Assembly: GCA_965218495.1 (NCBI GenBank)
Contig: OZ244626.1
Coordinates: 868,001-932,000, forward strand
DNA length: 64,000 nt
Reading direction: 5' to 3'
Source of the DNA: G965218495 sp965218495
GTDB taxonomy: Bacteria > Bacteroidota > Rhodothermia > Rhodothermales > Bin80
The notes under the pieces are model-generated. The model did not search any database. It was not told the origin of the DNA and was given only the letters and a program-made list of their open reading frames with translations. The position numbers and the translations under genes were made by a program. Of this stretch, positions 1 to 8,797 are shown in pieces. Positions within the stretch are counted from its first letter, which is position 1. Each line of letters starts with the position of its first letter.

Positions 1-1026
1 CTCGGTGGTATTGAGGCGGTCGTCTGGTCCGATGTTGTGCAGGTGATTGTGCTATTGGGGGGAGCCCTGCTGAGCCTATTCATTATTGCGTTCAGCGTGG
101 AGGGCGGTTGGACCGGCCTGATTTCCACAGCGGCAGTGCACGACAAGTTTCATATGATGAATTGGACGTGGGACTATGCCTCCACCGGTGTGTGGGTCGT
201 TGTCGTCGGATGGGCACTCAGCAACCTTATCCCGTACACGGCAGATCAGGCCGTTGTGCAGCGCTACCTGACGACGAAAGACGAGGCAGAGGCGAGACGG
301 TCCATCTGGACCAATGCTGCCCTTACGGTCCCTGCCGGCTTGATTTTCTTTGGCTTGGGCACCGCGCTGTTCGTGTTCTACCGGGAACATGCGGCCAGCT
401 TGGAGCCCGCTCTTCAGACCGACGCCATTTTTCCATTGTTTATCGTGCAACAATTGCCGGTTGGAGTGGCCGGTTTGTTGATCGCGGGTGTATTCGCAGC
501 GTCCATGTCGAGTCTGGACAGTAGCCTAAACAGCGTTGCTTCCGCTCTCGTGACGGACTTCTACAAACGCTTTGCGCCAAGTTCTACGGAGAAGGGGCGC
601 CTGCGGCTGGCGCGCTGGCTGACGGTTTTGCTTGGTGTGCTGGCAACTATGCTGGGTCTGCTATTGGCAACATTCGATATCGCGTCGCTATTCGATCTTT
701 TCCTCGAGTTACTAGGACTCTTCGGTGGAGGTCTTGCCGGGCTCTTTGCCCTGGGTATCTTCACGCGCCGCGCCCATGGAACCGGGGCACTCATCGGGGC
801 CGTCGCCAGCGTCATCGCAGTTTACCTTGTTAAGGTTTTCACTGCGGCCCACTTTTTCCTATATGCAGGCATTGGGATCGTGGCCTGTTTCGTGGTCGGA
901 TACGTTGCCAGCGTCTTGCTGCCGTATGGCCAGTCGCAATTGCGGGGGTTGACGATCTATAGTCTCGGTTCGCGCCACGCGGCCTCCACAGGTCACGTCA
1001 GTAATAGACGTGCACTTCGCGGCTAA
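1..1026 (+). CDS. Sodium:solute symporter (SSS family), 3' part
   Basis: Inner-membrane sodium-coupled solute transporter, open at the left edge of the window. The frame is continuous from base 1, where it reads G-G-I-E-A-V-V-W-S-D-V-V-Q, the signature of an SSS-family helix just before the core transport region. About eight further hydrophobic segments follow, including the conserved S-M-S-S-L-D-S-S-L-N-S stretch (a sodium-site helix in this family) near window position 510-540. Internal GTG/ATG codons such as the one at 37 are not the true start. Substrate cannot be read from the sequence. The gene lies upstream of a NanA-like lyase on the same strand and next to hydroxyproline genes, so sialic acid, another keto-acid sugar, or an imino acid are all possible. 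Confidence 0.9.
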   Translation, partial: LGGIEAVVWSDVVQVIVLLGGALLSLFIIAFSVEGGWTGLISTAAVHDKFHMMNWTWDYASTGVWVVVVGWALSNLIPYTADQAVVQRYLTTKDEAEARRSIWTNAALTVPAGLIFFGLGTALFVFYREHAASLEPALQTDAIFPLFIVQQLPVGVAGLLIAGVFAASMSSLDSSLNSVASALVTDFYKRFAPSSTEKGRLRLARWLTVLLGVLATMLGLLLATFDIASLFDLFLELLGLFGGGLAGLFALGIFTRRAHGTGALIGAVASVIAVYLVKVFTAAHFFLYAGIGIVACFVVGYVASVLLPYGQSQLRGLTIYSLGSRHAASTGHVSNRRALRG

Positions 1027-2384
1027 GCCAGAAGCAGAGCGGAGGCATGAGCAAATTCGGGGCGCGCGGACGACCATGACCCGACGGCAGTTTGCAGAAG
1101 TGGTTGCCGATGACACAGACGCGGCGCTACTCGCAGGTTTGAGGAGGGCCGGAGCAGCGAACGTCAATATGAAAACGGCGCGGCGCGAGATGCAGCAGCG
1201 GGGACGTGGAGGAAGTGGGTTGGGTTTGTACGTCACGGGATTTTGATCGGCTACCTGCGGAAGGCCAAATGCGTTGCGCACGGTTCCGTTAGAGGAATTG
1301 TGCCACTTAGGCGCCGGCCAACGCGTTCGGTTCGCAACTTACGCTAAGGACTTCCTCATCCGCTAAACGCTCTAGTCAGAGGACCTGCGAATGTCAGACA
1401 TGCCACACACCGGTGTCAGCAGCCTGGGTCGGTGCGCGCAGGGCGAGAGCGATTGCGACTAAAAAGTACTGGCCGTCATGCCAATAGAGTAGCAAGTATG
1501 CGTGCCTCTAGCGGCCGAATTTGCTCCACTTTGCCGAGCCTAGAGCCTGGTCTGTCCCTCTACTACAGCGGTCGGAAGTTACCGTTGACGAAGAGGCCTG
1601 GCCTGAACTCTCCTTGCGCACTTTCCTGGCGGTCTCGCCAATTCGAATGGTGGTTTGGAGCGCAATTTTGTGGATCATCCCTATCAGGTAGGTGTAGGTC
1701 GCGAGACTCCCAAGTACGAAAATCGCTGCTACATTGGCCAAAGGCCCAACGGCATCTACATTGCATGGATTGCAGCACTAGTGGGCAGACCCAGCATCCG
1801 TAGCCTGTGTGTGGCTGCAGATTGCAAAGCGGCGCATCCTCGTTTAGGTGGGGCCACGACGCTGCTATGTCGGGCTTTTGGAGTCGATTTAAAGGGTGCC
1901 CTCCGCGATTTGAGCCCGTGGCAGAAGGGGATCGACTACCGGGGGAGATGATGAGGAGACTATGACAACTTTGCAGGCCTTGATCCAGAGCAGAATGATA
2001 CCCGGGGTGCTCCGACTCTACATATCTGCTGTGGCTTCGGCGAGAATGGGCGGGCTTTGCGCAGGGAGAGAACCGGCAAGGCGGCAGAGACGCTGGACGC
2101 CAGAATGGAGAAGAATGTGTCGCGACCCCAGCAAATCGGTGTTCAGAGCCTATTGCTCGGCGCACCATGCGCCCAGCCTGTTTGTAACCGATGGCTTGGG
2201 TTTGACCTCGCCAGCATGTCGGAATCCTCGCTAATCTGCATGGAATTCACCGCGCGCGTCTGTGCCTGCGCTGTCGAGGAATTCAAACGAGGCGCCGGCG
2301 TGTTTAGCCATCCACTTTGGCGCAAAAGGAATGATCATCAGAGCTCGACGCAAATGAATGCTCGCAGTACTAGGAGGGCACACC
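1027..2384. other. 1.36-kb stretch without a recognisable gene
   Basis: Several short open frames cross this stretch on both strands, but none shows a recognisable domain, a convincing ribosome site or a composition like the neighbouring genes. One minus-strand frame (about 1508-1741) begins with a hydrophobic segment that could be a decayed membrane helix, but nothing else supports it. The most economical reading is intergenic DNA or an old, unrecognisable pseudogene between the symporter and the lyase. Confidence 0.4.
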
Positions 2385-3326
2385 ATGTTTAGACTTCCGG
2401 GACTTACCGCCGCCGTCTTTACACCGCTATGTGGAGATGGATCACTGGATTTGGATCAGACTCCAGCTATCGTTGACCACCTGGAGCGCGACGGCGTCTC
2501 TGCCCTATATGTTCTGGGGAGCACCGGAGAAGGAACCTCCCTAACCAGCTGGGAACGCCGTGCTGTGGCCGAAGCATATGTGCAGGCAGCCAGGGGGCGT
2601 TTGCCCGTAGTTATACAGGTCGGACACAATAGCCTCGCTAAATCACGTGCGCTTGCCGAGCATGCGCTGCATGTCGGCGCGGACGCGATCTCGGCGACGC
2701 CGACATATTCTTTCAAACCGGAATCCACTGAGGCACTGGTCGCATGCCTGGCAGAGGTTACGGCAAGTACCCCTGAGCTGCCGTTTTACTACTACCATCT
2801 CCCCGGTAAGACAGGCGTGGAGCTCGACTTATACGAGTTCCTCCGCCTCGGCGCTGAACGCCTGCCGGCCTTGGCTGGTATCAAGTTCTCAGATCCGAGG
2901 CTCCACGAGTTTCAGGCCAGCAAAAAGCGTATTCAGACTGACCGCTTCGACTTCGTTTCTGGCGTTGATGAGATGCTGCTGTGCGCGTTGGTCGTGGGGA
3001 TGCAAGGGGCCGTGGGTACGACCTTCAACTTTGCGGCGCCGCTCTACCTGCGTATCATCGCGTGCTTTGAACGCGGCGACATGGACCAGGCGCGGCACTA
3101 TCAGGCCCAGGCTGCAGCGATGATTGAAATTATTCTGCGCACCTGCGGGCGCCCTGGCTTTAAGGCCTTAATGAGTGTGATTGGCCAGGACTGCGGGCCG
3201 CATCGGCTACCGCATGGTACGGCTCGCAAAGAAGGTGTAGCGAGGATGACACAAGCCCTAGAGGCCGCCGGGTTTTTTGAATGGGGACGCATCCAGGAAG
3301 TGTATACCGACGGCAGCCATAAGTAG
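2385..3326 (+). CDS. N-acetylneuraminate lyase / dihydrodipicolinate synthase family aldolase
   Basis: Class I (Schiff-base) aldolase of the DapA/NanA superfamily, about 313 residues, cytoplasmic. Visible marks are the G-S-T-G-E-G carboxylate-binding loop, the catalytic tyrosine in P-F-Y-Y-Y-H-L-P, the Schiff-base lysine in A-G-I-K-F-S, and G-V-D-E-M-L followed by G-A-V-G-T-T-F-N. The Y-Y-Y-H-x-P and G-V-D-E forms resemble N-acetylneuraminate lyases more than DapA, suggesting cleavage of sialic acid or a related 2-keto-3-deoxy sugar acid. A longer in-frame start exists at 2358, but ATG 2385 is preferred because AGGAGG at 2372-2377 sits seven bases upstream. Family members also include hydroxypyrroline-carboxylate deaminase, which the neighbouring hydroxyproline genes keep open. 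Confidence 0.85.
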   Translation: MFRLPGLTAAVFTPLCGDGSLDLDQTPAIVDHLERDGVSALYVLGSTGEGTSLTSWERRAVAEAYVQAARGRLPVVIQVGHNSLAKSRALAEHALHVGADAISATPTYSFKPESTEALVACLAEVTASTPELPFYYYHLPGKTGVELDLYEFLRLGAERLPALAGIKFSDPRLHEFQASKKRIQTDRFDFVSGVDEMLLCALVVGMQGAVGTTFNFAAPLYLRIIACFERGDMDQARHYQAQAAAMIEIILRTCGRPGFKALMSVIGQDCGPHRLPHGTARKEGVARMTQALEAAGFFEWGRIQEVYTDGSHK

Positions 3327-3591
3327 GCAGCACCTATGCACCTTTGTGAAGGTCTACGAGGACGGGCTGCTCTTCACGGAGCGCGACAAGTGGAATGCGT
3401 TTCCATCGACGGTGCAACGTGGCAAGCATTCTCTGGCCACTCCAAGCATGCAATCCCAGCCACAACTTGGGCTGGTGCGTGACGCCTGCACTGCTTAACT
3501 GCAGGTGGCGCTGGCATGGCGGACGTATACGAGTTGGCACATCCGGCCAGTGCATGCCTATTCGAGCCCCATGCAGAAGGCAACGGGACCC

Positions 3592-4575
3592 CTAAATTTC
3601 AACCTCGACGCCCAGACCGCGCTGTTCTGCAAGCGCATAAGCGCGGCTGGCAACCGCCAGGTCCTGCACGGCACTGCCGACGGACTTGAAAAAGGTGACC
3701 TCTTCGCAAGAGGTGCGTCCCTGCACTCGGCCCGTTGCCACCTCGCCCAGTTCGGCACGGATGTGATGCTCGTCAATGCGTCCGGCCCTGATCGGAACGA
3801 TTAGGTCTCCGGCCTCTTCCAAAGCGGCTGCCCGCTGATCTACAAATAGGGCGGCGCGGCACACGGTTTCCGCCGGAATTTCTGTCATGTCGGGCCGAAA
3901 TGATCCGACTCCATTGATATGGCAACCGTCCTTAACGTATGAATCGTCAAAGACCGGCGTCAGCGAAGTGGTTGCGGTACAAATCACGTCCGCTTCCGTA
4001 AGCTGGGTCAGACTTCGCGCCACCGAAACATCGATGCCGTACTTCGCTGAAGCCTCTGCAGCAAATCGCTCTGCATTCTCTCTGCTTCGGCCATAGATAA
4101 GCACCTTCTCAATGGGGCGCACGGAGTGCACAGCCTCAAGCTGCGTGCGCGCCTGCACGCCTGCGCCGAAAATGGCCGCAGTCGATGCGTCCGGAAGTGC
4201 CAACAATTCCGTTGCAAGACCCGCGCCTGCACCTGTGCGCAAGGCAGTAATAAATTCGCCGTCCATCACGGCCAGCGGTGTGCCGCTTGCCGCGTCAATC
4301 AGAATCACTAAAGCGTGGATAAACGGCAGGCCACGGAGGGTGTTGTTGGGGTGCACTGCGACGATTTTTTGGGCCACTTGTCCATGTGCTGGCGAATACA
4401 CCGGCATGAAGAGTACGCGCGCCTTATGCTCCGGGATGGCAACATTCATGCGCACCGGAACGTGAGTGCGGCCACTTGACAATGCGGCAAACGCATCACG
4501 CATGAGCGCAATGGCATCCTTCATCGTCACCGTGCGCTTGACGACGGCTCGAGACAGAATTCGCAGAGTTGGCAC
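3592..4575 (-). CDS. Ornithine cyclodeaminase/mu-crystallin family, probable delta1-pyrroline-2-carboxylate reductase
   Basis: NAD(P)H-dependent enzyme of 327 residues, normal family length. It shows R-T-G-A-G-A-G-L (residues 113-120), the Rossmann loop G-A-G-V-Q-A (137-142), and the family block G-C-H-I-N-G-V-G-S-F with P-D-M-T-E-I. It lies 26 bp downstream of the proline-racemase-family gene and should be co-transcribed with it. In known hydroxyproline pathways this pairing is trans-3-hydroxy-L-proline dehydratase plus delta1-pyrroline-2-carboxylate reductase, producing L-proline. That role is inferred from the partner's active site. Ornithine cyclodeaminase or a 2-imino-acid reductase of other specificity cannot be excluded from sequence alone. 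Confidence 0.82.
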   Translation of the reverse strand: MPTLRILSRAVVKRTVTMKDAIALMRDAFAALSSGRTHVPVRMNVAIPEHKARVLFMPVYSPAHGQVAQKIVAVHPNNTLRGLPFIHALVILIDAASGTPLAVMDGEFITALRTGAGAGLATELLALPDASTAAIFGAGVQARTQLEAVHSVRPIEKVLIYGRSRENAERFAAEASAKYGIDVSVARSLTQLTEADVICTATTSLTPVFDDSYVKDGCHINGVGSFRPDMTEIPAETVCRAALFVDQRAAALEEAGDLIVPIRAGRIDEHHIRAELGEVATGRVQGRTSCEEVTFFKSVGSAVQDLAVASRAYALAEQRGLGVEVEI

Positions 4576-4601
4576 AGCGGGATCTGCTATAAGTGAGTGT
4601 G

Positions 4602-5642
4602 CTATCGTAAGATAAACCCGTCTCGCAACGGGTCTTCAGGGTCCATCCAGAAAGTGTTGCGACCGGTTATATAGGCACGGCCTTCGACTTCAGGGATGAT
4701 GGCCGCATGCGGCCCGAAAATTGTCTCTTCCTTGGCACGAACAGTAAAGCTGCTGCCAATGATGCTCTCAATGATGATGGGCTCGTCAAGGCCAATCTCG
4801 CCACGCGCAAAGTGCAAAGCAGCGCGGCCGCTGACTGCAGTGCCCGTGGGGCTGCGGTCAACCTCGCCCTCAGCGAAGACGCACACGTTGCGGCTATGAC
4901 TGCCTTCGGCTTTCCCAGGCCCGACGAAGACTGTGCCATACAGGAATCCTAGGTCCGCCTCGAACGGATGCTCGGTAGAAATGGTAGCCTGGATGGCACG
5001 CTTGATGGCCATACCCCTGCGCACGAGCTCCTCATGCTGTCGCGGAATGCACATCACTCCTGCATCTGACGCTTGCACATACGCATAGAATGCACCACCA
5101 TAGGCGATGTCGTAGGGCACCTTTCCTAAGCCTGGTACGGCGACCGATCGGTCCAAGGCGTACGCAAATGACGGCACATTGAGGAAACGTACAGATCGGA
5201 CCTTGCCGCCCGGCGTGTCGGCAAAGGCGGTCACAAGTCCCGCGGGCGTGTCAATGCGCACGCAAACCGAAGGCACCGTCACCGGAAGCAGGCCAGTCTC
5301 CAATGCCACCTTGGTTACCGCTATAATGCCGTGGCCACACATGGTGCTATAGCCCTCATTGTGCATGAAGAGCACGCCAAAGTCCGCACTATTGGTCACG
5401 GGCGGCGTGATCAGGCACCCGTACATGTCCGCGTGGCCGCGCGGCTCCCACATCAGAGTCGTCCGCAGCGCATCGTGGTGCTGCATGAGCTCCCGCCTGC
5501 GTGCGAGGATAGTGTCGCCGCCAAGGGCAGGGTAGCCGCTCACGATGACGCGGAGAGGCTCGCCCTCGGCGTGAGCGTCAACCGTGGTGATGCAGGGCGC
5601 CGCGGGGCGCCAAGCCTTCATCCTGATATAGTCCAAGCTCAT
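4602..5642 (-). CDS. Proline racemase family, predicted trans-3-hydroxy-L-proline dehydratase
   Basis: 346-residue cytoplasmic enzyme of the proline racemase fold. Racemases and 4-hydroxyproline epimerases use two cysteines. Here the first is present in M-C-G-H-G (Cys102), but the second position reads D-R-S-P-T-G-T (Thr266) instead of D-R-S-P-C-G-T. A Cys/Thr pair is the established signature of trans-3-hydroxy-L-proline dehydratase, which removes water to give delta1-pyrroline-2-carboxylate. The downstream ornithine-cyclodeaminase-family gene would reduce that product to proline, so the pair forms a compact two-step pathway. First gene of a minus-strand unit; the next gene upstream (M1 peptidase) is divergent, so the promoter should lie in 5643-5807. 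Confidence 0.88.
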   Translation of the reverse strand: MSLDYIRMKAWRPAAPCITTVDAHAEGEPLRVIVSGYPALGGDTILARRRELMQHHDALRTTLMWEPRGHADMYGCLITPPVTNSADFGVLFMHNEGYSTMCGHGIIAVTKVALETGLLPVTVPSVCVRIDTPAGLVTAFADTPGGKVRSVRFLNVPSFAYALDRSVAVPGLGKVPYDIAYGGAFYAYVQASDAGVMCIPRQHEELVRRGMAIKRAIQATISTEHPFEADLGFLYGTVFVGPGKAEGSHSRNVCVFAEGEVDRSPTGTAVSGRAALHFARGEIGLDEPIIIESIIGSSFTVRAKEETIFGPHAAIIPEVEGRAYITGRNTFWMDPEDPLRDGFILR

Positions 5643-5807
5643 TGGAGTGCAGTGATCCGAATTGGGAGGTGGGAACGGCAGATTGCCGAAGGACTAGCCT
5701 CGACGAGAGGACCGCTTCAACGGTTCGAGCGGGACGAAGATTCGAGTATGGTTAGTGTCACGCATAGTAAATTGTCGGCTCACGGTGGCAAGCATTCTTA
5801 CTAGGTC

Positions 5808-7973
5808 ATGGTACGTTCTGCACATATACTCCTCGTTGGGGCATGGGGGTTGGTCCTTGCGCCAGCGGCTTCGGCGCAGTCAGAAGATATCTACAGCCGG
5901 CCGCTCCAAGCTGAGCGCAGCCGAACTTATGACGCGCTGCACTACAAGGTCCATCTGAGTTTTGACGAGTCAACAAAATCGCTCTATGGATCCAACACGA
6001 TCACCATGACTCCACTGCGGGACAACTTTTCGGAGGCCGTCCTGGATGCCGAAACCTTCATGGTCGACGAGGTTACCGGTAGCAATGGTACCGCGCTTTC
6101 CTTTGTGCAGAAACCGCACAGCCTCATCGTCCACTTTCCAAAGCCTTATGCCTTTGAGGACACAGTCACCTTCACTGTAACGTATCACGCGAACAATGTG
6201 GATGTCAACGGGCCCGCATATGGGGTGGCCGATTCCTACGACCTCGGAATCGGGTTCAAAGATGCCACCGAAGACAACCCGCAGCTGATTAACACGCTGT
6301 CCTTTCCTCGGGGTGCACGCCACTGGATGCCTTGCTATGATCACCCCAATGACCGAGCTACGAATGAAACGCTAGTCACGACCCAGAAAGAGTACAAGGT
6401 GCTGTCTAATGGACGCCTTGTTTCAGTGTCGGATGAAGGAGATGAGCAGCATACCTATCACTGGCTTCAAGAGCTCCCACATCCAACGTATCTGTACGTC
6501 GTAGTGGCCGGGCCATATGTCGTCCTGGAGGATTCGATGGGCAGCCTGCCCGTAAACTATTGGGTGTACCCTCAGGACGTGGATGACGCCATGCGCTCAT
6601 TTCGCCGAACACCGGAAATCCTTCAGTTTCTCGCCGATGTCTATGGTGTACCCTATCCGTGGATCAAGTACGACCAGATTACCATCCCCGGGATTGGCGG
6701 CGGCGCAGAGAGTACAACGGCGACGGTTCTCGGGCAGTCCACGATCCACGATGAGGCCGCTGAGAAGGACTATCCTAGCGACTGGCTGGTGGCGCACGAG
6801 GCAGCACACCAATGGTGGGGCAACATGATCTCCTATCGCGACTGGCCGCAGACGTGGCTCAGCGAGAGCTTTGCGACGTACAGCGAGTATCTCTGGGCAC
6901 GCCACGCCCATGGCTCAGATGAAGGTGCTGTCAACTTGTTGCGAAAAAAAGAGTCCTACTTCGACGAGGCTCGCTCGCGTTACAAACGGCCTGTAGTGTT
7001 TCACCGGTGGCAATTCCCCAATCACAACTTTGATCGACACACGTATCAGAAGGGAGCCGCAATCCTCAATATGCTCAGCAACTTGATGGGTGACCGAAAC
7101 TTCCGGCGTGCCATGCGGCACTTCCTGACCAAGCACGCCTATCAGCCTGTCGAGACGCAGGACCTCATGGTCGCCATAAAGGAAGCGACTGGCCTGAATA
7201 TGGACTGGTTCTTTGAGCAGTGGATTTTCAGTGCAGGACATCCCGTGCTGGAAGTCAGCAGCAAGTGGGATGCGGGTCAGAATGAGCTTCACCTTACAGT
7301 GACGCAGGTACAGGACACGCTACTCGGTGTCCCCGCTGCCTATAGCATGCCGGTGAACATTCGAGTGGAGTCTGAGGGCGATACGCTTCTGCGCGAGGAG
7401 ATATGGCTCTCGGAGCGGAAAGAGAGATTTGCATTTGCACTGCACAATAGACCCCAGATGGTGCGGTTTGACGACGGGGACCACCTCCTTGCCGAGTGGA
7501 CGCACCCTAAGTCGACGGAGGAGCTTCGATACCAACTTCAGTATGATAACGCGCTTGGCAGGGCTCGGGCGGCGGATGAGCTCAGCAGGTACAGAAGCGA
7601 GCCAGCGGTGCAAGAGGCACTGCTCCATAGCGCAGTGCATGACGCTTTCTGGCATGTGCGCGAGGCAAGCATTGAAGCCCTCGGCGAAACTACTGCACCG
7701 GAATTTCTGATGGAGCAGAGTACGGACGTGCACTCGCGTGTCCGTGCTGCGGCTATTCGGCAACTCGGTGACCGCCACGACTCCGTGTATGTCGACTTCT
7801 TTAAGGCGAGATTTGCGAAAGATGACAGCTACGTCGCCCGCGCGGAGGTCCTCAGAAGCCTTGGAAAGGTAGGCAGCAGCGAAGAACGGCCGTTTCTGGA
7901 GGCCGCGCTGGCAATTAAATCACCCCGCAACGTGGTTCGTGCTGCTGCAGCCTGGGCACTGGAACAGCTTTAA
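5808..7973 (+). CDS. Secreted M1-family zinc aminopeptidase with C-terminal HEAT-like repeats
   Basis: 721-residue exported metallopeptidase that should trim N-terminal residues from peptides in the periplasm or outside. A signal peptide ends at A-S-A-Q. The exopeptidase loop is G-G-G-A-E-S (a variant of GAMEN), followed by the gluzincin site H-E-A-A-H (residues 330-334) with the third zinc ligand Glu353 exactly 18 residues later in W-L-S-E-S-F-A. After the catalytic core, roughly residues 575-721 form short helical repeats resembling HEAT units, as in many Bacteroidota M1 enzymes. Its stop is only three bases from the stop of the convergent CBM9-like lipoprotein gene. Exact substrate preference is not visible. 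Confidence 0.92.
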   Translation: MVRSAHILLVGAWGLVLAPAASAQSEDIYSRPLQAERSRTYDALHYKVHLSFDESTKSLYGSNTITMTPLRDNFSEAVLDAETFMVDEVTGSNGTALSFVQKPHSLIVHFPKPYAFEDTVTFTVTYHANNVDVNGPAYGVADSYDLGIGFKDATEDNPQLINTLSFPRGARHWMPCYDHPNDRATNETLVTTQKEYKVLSNGRLVSVSDEGDEQHTYHWLQELPHPTYLYVVVAGPYVVLEDSMGSLPVNYWVYPQDVDDAMRSFRRTPEILQFLADVYGVPYPWIKYDQITIPGIGGGAESTTATVLGQSTIHDEAAEKDYPSDWLVAHEAAHQWWGNMISYRDWPQTWLSESFATYSEYLWARHAHGSDEGAVNLLRKKESYFDEARSRYKRPVVFHRWQFPNHNFDRHTYQKGAAILNMLSNLMGDRNFRRAMRHFLTKHAYQPVETQDLMVAIKEATGLNMDWFFEQWIFSAGHPVLEVSSKWDAGQNELHLTVTQVQDTLLGVPAAYSMPVNIRVESEGDTLLREEIWLSERKERFAFALHNRPQMVRFDDGDHLLAEWTHPKSTEELRYQLQYDNALGRARAADELSRYRSEPAVQEALLHSAVHDAFWHVREASIEALGETTAPEFLMEQSTDVHSRVRAAAIRQLGDRHDSVYVDFFKARFAKDDSYVARAEVLRSLGKVGSSEERPFLEAALAIKSPRNVVRAAAAWALEQL

Positions 7974-7976
7974 AGC

Positions 7977-8768
7977 TTAGCGCGCAAGCGTTACGATTGT
8001 CCAGAGCTTAAGCTGCTCAGGAATCGCCAGGTTCTGGCCGGGGCGCTGCGTACGTCCGGGGTTACCATCGCGAATCCCGGCGCGTCCACCACCGCCAGGT
8101 CCGACGCCACTGCGCCCACCACGACCGCCAGCGTTGCTTAGGCCGTCCGGGGCCTGCCTGAGACCGTCGAGGTCAAGCGGTGGAGTTTCCAAACCCAGCC
8201 CAATGGTGCTTCCCACGGGAGCCCCGAGATCAAAATGAGTTCTCGAATTCAGCGGGATGAGCACCTCAATGGTGAGCGTGCCATAGTCCACGGAAGCGCT
8301 CGCGCTGACGTTGGGTAGGCTGTTGGCTGGGTGCCGCCATATCTCGTCGCCCCGGACGATTTCAAAATGGCTGGTGGCACGTTCCATGGCACCGCGCATC
8401 CGTTCGGGGCCCGCGGCGGCGTTGACGGCCGCTGCCGGTCCGCCTTGCCCACTCAGCCCCGTTGGATACCGCAGCCCGATGACTTTCTCTTTGCCTCCGG
8501 CGGGATCAAGCCAGAAGGTCAAGCCGCGCGTGACAATCTGCCGTATCACCTGCTGGTTATGCGACACCAGCGCGATGTACAGGTTGTCCCGATCGTTAAG
8601 CACGCCCAGAGAAAACTCCTCGCCGTCCACCGGGCTAAGTGCGCCTTCCCACTCCGCAACCTGGGCATCAACGCTAACTTCTTCTGCCGGAGCCCGGCTC
8701 GTAAGCGACTGTGCTGCGGTACAGCCACCAGCAAAAAGAATGAATACAAGCAGGTTTCGAGTCATCAT
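7977..8768 (-). CDS. CBM9-like lipoprotein with Gly/Arg-rich segment
   Basis: 263-residue predicted lipoprotein: a short hydrophobic leader ends in the lipobox F-A-G-G-C. The body (about residues 30-200) resembles the carbohydrate-binding-module-9-like DOMON fold: V-D-A-x-V-A-E-W-E near the start, then L-Y-I-A-L-V and a later T-I-E-V-L-I-P-L strand. Roughly residues 210-245 are Gly/Arg-rich low complexity before a short conserved-looking end. It is the last gene of a minus-strand operon behind a TonB-dependent-type barrel (29 bp gap), which suggests that both act at the outer membrane on the same ligand or export process. Function otherwise unknown. Confidence 0.7.
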   Translation of the reverse strand: MMTRNLLVFILFAGGCTAAQSLTSRAPAEEVSVDAQVAEWEGALSPVDGEEFSLGVLNDRDNLYIALVSHNQQVIRQIVTRGLTFWLDPAGGKEKVIGLRYPTGLSGQGGPAAAVNAAAGPERMRGAMERATSHFEIVRGDEIWRHPANSLPNVSASASVDYGTLTIEVLIPLNSRTHFDLGAPVGSTIGLGLETPPLDLDGLRQAPDGLSNAGGRGGRSGVGPGGGGRAGIRDGNPGRTQRPGQNLAIPEQLKLWTIVTLAR

Positions 8769-8797
8769 TGCGGGCCAGGTCCTCCAGCCTACACGGG

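Noticed and set aside
1508..1741. Minus-strand frame with a hydrophobic start in the gene-poor stretch
   Set aside because: The hydrophobic part is followed by unstructured sequence, with no ribosome site and no recognisable family.
3415..5800. Repeated 14-mer GTGGCAAGCATTCT at about 3419 and 5785
   Set aside because: Several repeated 14-mers are expected by chance in 64 kb; no element lies between the copies in a way that would explain it.
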